A stretch of 64,000 nucleotides of DNA, taken from Archivesica marissinica. Lineage: Eukaryota > Mollusca > Bivalvia > Venerida > Vesicomyidae. The position numbers were made by a program, and so were the translations under genes. Under the pieces are notes generated by a model, which saw only the letters and a program-made list of their open reading frames with translations, did no database searches and was not told where the DNA came from. Within the stretch, counting starts at the first letter, position 1. Each line of letters begins with the position of its first letter. Where the stretch lies: positions 43,864,126-43,928,125 of the forward strand of contig CM026400.1 in the NCBI GenBank assembly GCA_014843695.1. The letters run 5' to 3'. This document shows positions 47,801 through 59,800 of this stretch, one piece after another.

Positions 47801-50800
47801 ATCTATAACACTTACTATCTATATACATGCTATCTATATACATGCTATCTATATCACTTGCTATCTATATCACTTGCTATCTATATACATGCTATCTATA
47901 TCACTTGCTATCTATATCACTTGCTATCTATATCACTTGCTATCTATAACACTTGCTATCTATATCACTTGCTATCTATATCACTTGCTATCTATAACAC
48001 TTGCTATCTATATCACTTGCTATCTATATCACTTGCTATCTATATCACTTGCTATCTATAACACTTGCTATCTATATCACTTGCTATCTATATCACTTGC
48101 TATCTATATCACTTGCTATCTATATCACTTGCTATCTATATCACTCGCTATCTATATCATTTGCTATCTATATACTTGCTGTCTATAAAATTTGCTATCT
48201 ATAGATTTGCTATCTATAAACTTGCACTCTATAATTGTATATAATCTTGCAGGCACAAGCCAACAAGTATGCCAACTTTTACGATGATGCCAGGCAGAGT
48301 TGGTCTGTACTATTTGATACTGAACAAAATGCCATGGACTTTGCTAAGCACGTAAGATATTCTCTGTTATCTCAGCCTTATTTGATGTAGCCAATCGTGC
48401 TCGACTGTCACTGTGGTGTCATAGATTGCATGGATGTAGCCAATCGTGCTCGACTGTCACTGTGGTGTCATAGATTGCATGGTAGTAGCCAATCATGCTT
48501 GACTGTCACTGTGGTGTCATAGATTGCTTGGTAGTAGCCAATCGTGCTCGACTGTCACTGTGGTGTCATAGATTGCTTGGATGTAGCCAATCGTGCTCGA
48601 CTGTCACTGTGGTGTCATAGATTGCATGGTAGTAGCCAATCATGCTTGACTGTCACTGTGGTGTCATAGATTGCTTGGTAGTAGCCAATCGTGCTCGACT
48701 GTCACTGTGGTGTCATAGATTGCTTGGATGTAGCCAATCGTGCTCGACTGTCACTGTGGTGTCATAGATTGCATGGTAGTAGCCAATCATGCTTGACTGT
48801 CACTGTGGTGTCATAGATTGCTTGGTAGTAGCCAATCGTGCTCGACTGTCACTGTGGTGTCATAGATTGCTTGGATGTAGCCAATCGTGCTCGACTGTCA
48901 CTGTGGTGTCATAGATTGCATGGTAGTAGCCAATCATGCTTGACTGTCACTGTGGTGTCATAGATTGCTTGGTAGTAGCCAATCGTGCTCGACTGTCACT
49001 GTGGTGTCATAGATTGCATGGATGTAGCCAGTCGTGCTCGACTGTCACTGTGGTGTCATAGATTGCATGGATGTAGCCAATCGTGCTCGACTGTCACTGT
49101 GGTGTCATAGATTGCATGGATGTAGCCAATCGTGCTCGACTGTGGTGTCATAGATTGCTTGGATGTGCTCGACTGTGGTGTCATAGATTGCTTGGATGTA
49201 GCCAATCGTGCTCGACTGTGGTGTCATAGATTGCTTGGATGTGCTCGACTGTGGTGTCATAGATTGCTTGGATGTAGTCAATCGTGCTCGACTGTGGTGT
49301 CATAGATTGCTTGGATGTGCTCGACTGTGGTGTCATAGATTGCATGGATGTAGCCAATCATGCTCGACTGTGGTGTCATAGATTGCATGGATGTAGCCAA
49401 TCATGCTCGACTGTGGTGTCATAGATTGCATGGATGTAGCCAATCATGCTCGACTGTGGTGTCATAGATTGCATGGATGTAGCCAATCGTGCTCGACTGT
49501 GGTGTCATAGATTGCTTGGATGTGCTCGACTGTGGTGTCATAGATTGCTTGGATGTGCTCGACTGTGGTGTCATAGATTGCTTGGATGTGCTCGACTGTG
49601 GTGTCATAGATTGCTTGGATGTAGCCAATCATGCTCGACTGTGGTGTCATAGATTGCTTGGATGTAGCCAATCGTGCTCGACTGTGGTGTCATAGATTGC
49701 TTGGATGTGCTCGACTGTGGTGTCATAGATTGCTTGGATGTGCTCGACTGTGGTGTCATAGATTGCTTGGATGTAGCCAATCATGCTCGACTGTAGTAGA
49801 TTGCATGGTCCAATAAACTTGATCAATTCAAACTTTATGTAGTGGCGAAGATTTTACAAAAAAAGAAACAGTTTGAATTTATTTGATTGGTAACAAGTAA
49901 TGTTGTATCTTTGTTCAAGTAATGTTGTATCTGTCCAAGTATTGTTGTATCTTTGTCCTAGTAATGTTGTATCTTTGTGGTAATGTTGTATCTGTCCAAG
50001 TATTGTTGTATCTTTGTCCTAGTAATGTTGTATCTTTGTCCTAGTAATGTTGTATCTTTGTCCTAGTAATGTTGTATCTTTGTCCTAGTTATGTTGTATA
50101 TTTGTCCTAGTAATGTTGTATCTTTGTCCAAGTAATGTTGTATCATTGTCCAAGTAATGTTGTATCTTTGTCCAAGTAATGTTGTATCTTTGTCCAAGTA
50201 ATGTTGTATCTTTGTCCAAGTAATGTTGTATCTTTGTCCAAGTAATGTTGTATCTTTGTCCAAGTAATGTTGTATCTTTGTCCAAGTAATGTTGTATCTT
50301 TGTCCAAGTAATGTTGTATCATTGTCCAAGTAATGTTGTATCTTTGTCCAAGTAATGTTGTATCATTGTCCACGTAATGTTGTATCTTTATCCAAGTAAT
50401 GTTGTATCATTGTCCAAGTAATGTTGTATCATTGTCCAAGTAATGTTGTATCTTTGTCCAAGTAATGTTGTATCATTGTCCAAGTAATGTTGTATCTTTG
50501 TCCAAGTAATGTTGTATCATTGTCCAAGTAATGTTGTATCATTGTCCAAGTAATGTTGTATCATTGTCCAAGTAATGTTGTATCATTGTCCAAGTAATGT
50601 TGTATCATTGTCCAAGTAATGTTGTATCTTTGTCCAAGTAATGTTGTATCATTGTCCAAGTAATGTTGTATCTTTATCCAAGTAATGTTGTATCATTGTC
50701 CAAGTAATGTTGTATCTTTGTCCAAGTAATGTTGTATCTTTGTCCAAGTAATGTTGTATCTTTATCCAAGTAATGTTGTATCTTTGTCCAAGTAATGTTG

Positions 50801-53800
50801 TATCATTAATCCAGTTTATATCTTAGTTTATGCGAAACAAGTTCTTACAACTTATATTAATCACTCTTGAGACCTCATTCCTGATGGAATCCATCGCAAT
50901 GTGGAATTTAAATGCCTTGCCTAAGGATACAATCAGAACGGCTCCAGCTGGGCTCGAACTCCGGGCTTTTCGCACCTGAAGTAAACGCGCTACGACTGGG
51001 CTACGACTGGGCTACCACAACTTCCAAACTTTATATCTTAGCTGTGATCTTATTTAGCCTATGATTAAATAACACGACGACAATTTATTTATTTATTATT
51101 AATTTGATCCGTGTATTTATATTATATGTTCTAGAGCCATAACTTGTATTGTAGCCAATTATCAAGTACTCATGGTCCCTTTTAACTCTGTGCCTGCTGA
51201 GTAAATAAAATCACTTTTGCGAACAACATAGATCCAGATCAGCGCCACAGGATCTATGTTGTTTGATATTCAGCCAAGTGTTTTAGCTCCACTATCCCAG
51301 GGTTCATTCTAGGTCAGAATTTTTGGGAGAAGTGAGAAAGCGCGTGATCGCTTCCTTAAATGGTGTTCTTTAATATACTTCTGCAAAATAGGGTTAAAAT
51401 GCACAGTACAATCATTAAATACAACATTTGAATAGAAGGAGTGCTTTATAATGGGCCAGTGTATCTTACTAGACACAATTTTGTTTGAAAATCGTAAAAA
51501 CCAAAAACTAAAATGTGTGGGTCAGGGTCCCTAGGGCGACAATTTCGCCCACATCGCACTCTAGAATGATCCCTGCTATCAGAACAGATACATATAGCAA
51601 CATGGAGCACACTACATAGATCTGGCTCTATGCTGTTTGCAAAAGTGATTTTATCTGTCGCAAGCGTGCAAAGGGTTAAGACACGATCTGTCTATATCAA
51701 ATACCTCTATGCTCTCCTTTCTTGCCTACCTATCACTATGATATATTTTCCGTGTCACGTTTACAAATTGTGACATTTCTGTTTCAGGTGTGTCTTGTTA
51801 AAGCTCTCTCCACTGGACCAACCCCTACTTCCCTCATCTCCCAGGACCTTGTTGTAGGGGACGGGGGAGCCCTGGAAACGGGCGACTCTGTCGAGGTGAA
51901 GTACACAGGGAAACTATTAACCAATAACACATTCGGTCATGTGTTCGACTCCAACTTAACTGCTGATAAGCTTTTCAGGTTCAAGCTGGGTGCTGGAAAA
52001 GTGATAAAGGTGAGATTATGTGTCAGCCTCAGTGGTCGAGTGGTTACGGTCGCTGACTTGTATACCACTGTGACCTATCATCACTGACGGTCACTGGTTC
52101 GAGCCATGCTCAGTTCGTGTCTGTTTATATGAAAAAGTTGGCAGTGTCTTATGGAGGTTGGTGCACTAAGTACTGGTTAACCGTTGAAGCCTGCCCAGGA
52201 AAGGTGTTGTTAGGTAAACTGCCCGTCGCTCAAATGGGTAACCGGTAGCGACGTTAAATAAACTTAAAAAACAAAATTCTTTAAGAAAAAAGATGGTGAG
52301 ATTATGTATGTACAGTCAAACCTGTGTTAGTGGTCACCTCTATTAAGCAGCCAACGTGTATTAAGCAGCCAATATGTTGTTTTGTTATCTATTCGACCTC
52401 TATTAAGTAACCACATGTGCAGTTGCCAGATTCCCAATATGTTGTTTTGTTATATATTTGACCTCTATTAAGCAGCCACCTGTGTTAAGCAGCCACTTTC
52501 TGTGATTCCCTTGGCTGGCTGCTTAACACAGGTTTGACTGTAGTCAGGATTAGCATAATAACCCAGCAATGAAAAGTGGTGAAACTTTGCTAGTTTTTAG
52601 AGGCTTACAGTTAAATGATGAGTGAATTACCATACTGGAAATACAAATCTGCAGTCCAGTGGTAACACGCTGGACTGGTAATCCAGGGATCGCAGGTTCG
52701 ATCCCCCGTCTGACCATAATAAAATTAACAGTCTTTCAGATGGGACTTTAAACCGAGGTCTTGTTGTGGTGCTGTACACTGTGCAGGTAAAAGAACGAGA
52801 GGAGACTCTGGAATGGGTCTCTGTCTGTATCATTGCACTATCCTCCAAAAATCTAAAATGACTAATCTCTTCCGGAGGCGTCGCTCATATGGGCAACTGG
52901 TAGCAAGGATAAATAAACGTAAAACACACATTCTGGAAATGACGACTGTTTCGCTCATGTTGCCCCATAGAATGAGCTCTGGTTATGTAACATTAGAGTT
53001 TATTATAGAGTGTGAAAAAATGCAGAGTGGGTGTGAAGAGGGGCATTTTGAGGCTCGATGAGGTGCGGGAGGGGGTATTTTGGGGTTAGCCGCTAGAACA
53101 TATTTTGTGGAAAGGACAGACAGTTCTAAGTTATATAGATCTGCCCACCTGAAGGCACACCTGTTAATATAAAAACACTTTAAAACAAATACATTCTTTT
53201 TAAAAAAGAAGGCGGGGCTAATGGGCAAAAGGGTGGAGCTAAAAAGGGAATGCCATTCCACTCTAGAAAAAACCATAGACATGCATCAATCACTATGTTC
53301 GTTTTATTTATTCTGTATAGGCATGGGATGCCGGTGTAGTTGGAATGAAGAATGGAGGTAAACGATTCCTTGTAGCCCCTCCAAGCATGGCCTACGGAAG
53401 TCAGGGAATGGCAGACAGGATCCCGGCGAATGCTACACTGTTGTTTGAAGTAGAAGTAGTGAGGGTAAGACATGTTAGTTTGTATGGCATATGTTTAGTT
53501 TATACAAATTTATTTCAGCTCGATTGCGAAACAAGTTCTTTACAACTTATATTAATCACTCTCGAGACCTCATTCCTGATGGAATCCATCGCCACGAGGG
53601 AGAGAGAAAAAGCAACTTGGAATTTAAATGCCTTGCCTAAGGGCACAATCATAACGGCTCCAGCGGGGTTCGAACTCCGGATCTTTCGATAAATGGTTAA
53701 CATTATATTTCCAAAATAAGTTTAGTTTATACAAATTTATTTCAACTCGATTGCGAAACAAGTTCTTACAACTTGTAAAAAGGTAAAAGTAAAGAGTTTG

Positions 53801-56800
53801 TTTTATCATAGTGTCACCCCTATTTCTGACTTACGAGACACCTCTTATGGACATCAGTACTTCCCGAATCCTATATTTCTGACTTACGAGACACCTCTTA
53901 TGGACATCAGTACTTCCCGAATCCTATATTTCTGACTTACGAGACACCTCTTATGGACATCAGTACTTCCCGAGTCCTATCCTTGAAGGCCTGGTGCCTT
54001 GCTGATAGCCAATCGATAACCATTATTTAACTAGCTGGCGGCTCAACAACAGGCCATATCAGATTGAACGCCTGATGAGGTTCGAACCTTCGACCTCCCG
54101 CCTTATATTAATCACTCTCGAGACCTCAACTACCGAAGATCTTGCAAAAAAGAATGCATAATGACACTCCCATACCACATGTAGTCCAATCAATTCTACT
54201 TACTTATTTCACCATGTTCCCTTTGAGGTCTCGAGAGTGAACATCAGTACTTCATGAATCCTATGCTTCTATACCAGGTACCAGGCTGGTAGGCAATCGG
54301 TAACCATTATTTAACTAGCTGGTGGCTCACCAACCGGCCATATCAGAACGAACCCCTAACGAGGTTAGAACCGTTGACCTCCCGCTCCATAGGCAGACGC
54401 CGTAACCACTATGCCACGGAGACGTATAACCGATAAATAATTACCAAATTTGTTGGTGAGCAACAAGTTCTGACAACATTAGTGATTAGCCCTCCCCTGA
54501 GTTTTAGGGTTATAGTTTTGTTTAGGGTTAGCGTTCTGTCTATGGTTAGAGTAAATGTTAATGTTAGGGGAGATTATGTCCGTCTGTGTCAACAACACTT
54601 GGGGATTATGTATGACTGTGTCAACAACACTGGGGGGATTATGTCCATCTGTGTCAACAACACTGGGGGGGATTGTGTCCATCTGTGTCAACAACACTGG
54701 GGGGGATTGTGTCCATCTGTGTCAACAACACTGGGGGGGATTGTGTCCATCTGTGTCAACAACACTTGGGGGGATTGTGTCCATCTGTGTCAACAACATT
54801 GAGGGGGATTGTGTCCATCTGTGTCAACAACACTGGGGGGGATTGTGTCCGTCTGTGTCAACAACACTTGGGGGGATTGTGTCCATCTGTGTCAACAACA
54901 CTTGGGGGGATTGTGTCCATCTGTGTCAACAACACTTGGGGGGATTGTGTCCATCTGTGTCAACAACACTTGGGGGGGATTGTGTCCATCTGTGTCAACA
55001 ACACTGGGGGGATTGTGTCCATCTGTGTCAACAACACTTGGGGGGATTGTGTCCATCTGTGTCAACAACATTGGGGGGGATTGTGTCCGTCTGTGTCAAC
55101 AACACTGGGGGGGATTGTGTCCATCTGTGTCAACAACACTGGGGGGGATTGTGTCCGTCTGTGTCAACAACACTGGGGGAATTGTGTCCGTCTGTGTCAA
55201 CAACACTGGGGGGATTGTGTCCGTCTGTGTCAACAACACTGGGGGGATTTATGTCCGACTGTGTCAACAACACTGGGGGGATTATGTCTGCCTATGTCAA
55301 CAACACTTGGGAGATTATGTCTGCCTGTGTCAACAACACTGGGGGAATTATGTCCGACTGTGTCAACAACACTGGGGGGATTATGTCCGCCTATGTCAAC
55401 AACACTGGAAGGATTATGTCTGCCTGTGTCAACAACACTGGAGGAATTGTGTCCACCTGTGTCAACAACAATGGGGGAATTGTGTCTGCCTGTGTCAACA
55501 ACACTTGGGGAATTGTGGCTGCCTGTGTCAACAACACTGGGGGAATTGTGTCTGCCTGTGTCAACAACACTGAGGGGATTATGTCTGCCTGTGTCAACAA
55601 CACTGGGGGGATTATGTCCATCTGTGTCAACAACACTGGGGGGATTATGTCCGCCTGTGTCAACAACACTGGGGGGATTATGTCCGCCTGTGTCAACAAC
55701 ACTGAGGGAATTGTGTCCGCCTGTGTCAACAACACTGAGGGAATTGTGTCTGCCTGTGTCAACAACACTGAGGGAATTGTGTCCGCCTATGTCAACAACA
55801 CTGAGGGGATTATGTCTGCCTGTGTCAACAACACTGGGGGGATTATGTATGACTGTGTCAACAATACTGGGGGAATTGTGTCCGCCTGTGTCAACAACAC
55901 TGGGGGGATTATGTCCGGATCGGATTATATACTCGCTTATTACAGCTAAAAATTGTAGTAAATGGATGGCTAGTTCTAGAATCTGAAAACTGGCTGCTAA
56001 ATCGAAGTGACTTCTAACAGACTATTTTTTGTTATAGGTTAAATTGGTTGGTAGGGATTCTTCGCCACCACAACCGGTACATGCCCCGCCTCCTGGGCCA
56101 GTACAGGGCGGGTCAGTGGATACGGATGATTTTGATGATGATGACTCATCTGTGAAAGAAAGAACGAAATCAATATCAGAACAATTAACTCATGTAAGAT
56201 CCACTTGAAGTTATGTACTCTAACCAATTAACTCATGTAAGATCTGCTTGAAGCTATGTAATCTAACCAATTAACTCATGTAAGATCTGCTTGAAGCTAT
56301 GTACTCTAACCAATTAACTCATGTAAGATCTGCTTGAAGCTATGTACTCTAACCAATTAACTCATGTTAGATCTGCTTGAAGCTATGTACTCTAACCAAT
56401 TAACTCATGTAAGATCTGCTTGAACCAATTAACTCATGTAAGATCTGCTTGAACCAATTAACGCATGTAAGATCTGCTTGAAGTTATGTACTCTAACCAA
56501 TTAACTCATGTTAGATCTGCTTGAAGTTATGTACTCTAACCAATTAACTCATGTTAGATCTGCTTGAAGCTATGTACTCTAACCAATTAACTCATGTAAG
56601 ATCCACTTGAAGTTATGTACTCTAACCAATTAACTCATGTTAGATCTGCTTGAAGCTATGTACTCTAACCAATTAACTCATGTAAGATCTGCTTGAACCA
56701 ATTAACTCATGTAAGATCTGCTTGAACCAATTAATGCATGTAAGATCTGCTTGAAGTAATGTACTCTAACCAATTAACTCATGTTAGATCTGCTTGAAGT

Positions 56801-59800
56801 TATGTACTCTAACCAATTAACTCATGTTAGATCTGCTTGAAGCTATGTACTCTAACCAATTAACTCATGTAAGATCTGCTTGAAGCTATGTACTCTAACC
56901 AATTAACTTATGTAAGCTCTGCTTGAACCAATTAACTCATGTAAGATCCGCTTGAAGTTATGTGCTCTAACCAATTAACTCAGGTAAGATCTGCTTGAAG
57001 TTATGTACTCTAACCAATTAACTCATGTAAGATCTGCTTGAAGCTATGTACTCTAACCAATTAACTCATGTAAGATCAGCTTGAACCAATTAACTCATGT
57101 AAGATCTGCTTGAAGTTATGTACTCTAACCAATTAACTTATGTAAGATCTGCTTGAAGTTATGTACTCTAACCAATTAACTCATGTAAGATCTGCTTGTA
57201 GTTATGTACTCTAACCAATTAACTCATGTAAGATCTGCTTGTAGTTATGTACTCTAACCAATTAACTCATGTAAGATCTGCTTGTAGTTATGTACTCTAA
57301 CCAATTAACTCATGTAAGATCTGCTTGAAGTTATGTACTATAACCAATTAACTCATGTAAGATCTGCTTGAACCAATTAACTCATGTAAGATCTGCTTGA
57401 AGTTATGTACTCTAACCAATTAACTCATGTAAGATCTGCTTGAACCAATTAACTCATGTTAGATCTGCTTGAAGTTATGTACTCTAACCAATTAACTCAT
57501 GTAAGATCTGCTTGAAGCTATGTACTCTAACCAATTAACTCATGTAAGATCTGCTTGAACCAATTAACTCATGTAAGATCTGCTTGAAGTTATGTACTCT
57601 AAACATGTTGTTTCATACAGAGTTCTCGAGCTTGTTTACATAAAGTGTTGTATATAATGGTAGTTTCTTATTACATCTCTGTGGAAATGTTTTGAGTGTA
57701 ATAGAAAATTATTTTCATGCTTCCCCAATTCTATGTCGCTTTAAGCCTATATATATTTTCTATGTATTTAGGCTGTCCAATTAGCGCAGTGGTTAGCGCG
57801 CTCGCTTCTCACCAATGCAACCCGGGTTCTTCGATCCTCGGACCGGGAAGTATGTGAGATGGTACTGGTGGTCGCCAGATCGGACAGGTGGGTTTTCTCC
57901 GGGTACTCCGGTTTCCTCCCACACGAATGACCACATTTACGCTTTCACCCGCGTCAACAAGAATGATTAATATAAGTTGTTAAAACTTGCTTCGCAATCG
58001 TTGTAAATTAATATACTATATATATTTCCTAAGAACATGATTTATCAAAACTAAGTGACAACAGAATGTATCGACAAATATCTCAGCTTACAGGTGTGCT
58101 AATATCTTTCCCATAACAGAATGTATCGACAAATATCTCAGCATACAGGTGTGCTAATATCTTTCCCATAACAGAATGTATCGACAATTTGTGGTGTGTT
58201 TTTTTGTGTTGTTTGTGATGTGCTAATATCTTTCCCATAACAGAATGTATCGACAAATATCTCAGCATACAGGTGTGCTAATATCTTTCCCATAACAGAA
58301 TGTATCGACAATTATCTCAGCTTACAGGTGTGCTAATATGTTTCCCATAACAGAATGTATCGACAAATATCTCAGCATACAGGTGTGCTAATATGTTTCC
58401 CATAACACCACATGTTCATTTTTCAGTCACCTCCATCTGACACCAGTAAAGCAAAGTTAATCTCTCGCATGGCCAAGATGGGTCGGCCTATGATACCCTT
58501 AACAGGGGCCGTGGTCGCTCACCTGGACAGTGAAGATGAGCATGTTCCAGTGAGTAGACGAATATTTTAATTTACACCAAATTGTTTATCGTGTTCGAAC
58601 GAATGTCTATCGTTTCAAATCGAGGAAGCAATTCAGCTGGCTTGTGGAAGATTGGTGGTTCTACGCGGGTGCCTGACCATGTCTGACCATGCCTGACCAT
58701 GTCTGAAACAATGCTCTGAGGTTTTCCTACTTCAATAAATCGTGTGACTTAATATTTTGGTAAAAAAAATCAATATCAATTGATTGTATTACAGTGCACA
58801 GACCGCCTCCGTGGTCGAGTGGTTAAGGTCTCTGACTTGTATACCACTGTAACCTATCATCACTGATGGTCACGGGTTCGAGCCCCGCTCAGACCGTGTT
58901 TCATTTATATGAAAAAGTTGGCAGTTTCTTACGGAGGTTGGTGCACCCAAGTACTGGTTAACCGCTGGAGCCTGCCCAGGAAAGGTGTTGTTAGGTAAAT
59001 TGCCCGCCGGTGTTATAGCCCAAAAATGGTGCTGATGCAGGCGTAAAACCCGAAATATAACATAATATTTGTGTTGCCGTATACATCACTGTTTTTTCCA
59101 ATAAATTGTGTATAGTCATTATCCAGTGGTGTATTTGGTCACTATAAAACTTGTCAGCATTTTTCCGCTATATGACGCGACGTCGTTATTATTTAGGCGT
59201 CACACCCGTTGTATTCTTTATTGTTTTAATTCCCGATGAAGGCGCAAGCTGAAACGTTGGATTATATTGTAATTATATAGAAGAGATGTGTTGTGTTTGA
59301 TTTTGTCCACATTAATGTTTTGGTGTAACTCAAAACCCCAGAGCAAACAAAACAACATATGTACTTTGTTTGTTTTTTTTGTTCGAATTGTTACGCCTGC
59401 ATCAGCACCATTTTGGGCTATATCGCCAGCGGGCAGTTTACCTAACAACAAGTTTCCTGGGCATGTTCCAGTGGTTAACCAGTACTTGGTGCACCAACCT
59501 CCATAAGAAACCGCCAACTTTTTCATATAAACAGACACGGCCTGAGTGGGACTCGAACCATAATCACTCGACCACGGAGGCTGCCGTGCACTTTAATGCC
59601 ATAAACTATGGAGGTTTTCTATCTCTGCTTGTAGTTCTCATAGTAATATCCATGTCGTTGTGTACAGGAATCCCCGGTGCAAGTCAGCTCGCACCCAGCC
59701 TCTACAGAAGTCCACAGACCCGTGCCAAAGACATCATCCCCTATTTCAGTACCACAGCCTAGTCAGCCACAACAAGTGTTTCAAGCCGCAACGATGCAAA

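Noticed and set aside
47270..48204. Tyr/Leu/Ile-rich frames that look like membrane segments
   Set aside because: Translation of the 16-bp cttgctatctatatca array. The hydrophobic look comes from AT-rich codons.
54555..55986. Long plus-strand frames rich in CVNNT or CQQHW
   Set aside because: Translation of a 33-34-bp intronic array between FKBP15 exons 8 and 9, open in all three frames.
59218..59538. 106-codon minus-strand frame near exon 11
   Set aside because: It is made of SINE A and element P sequence on the minus strand and has no family features.
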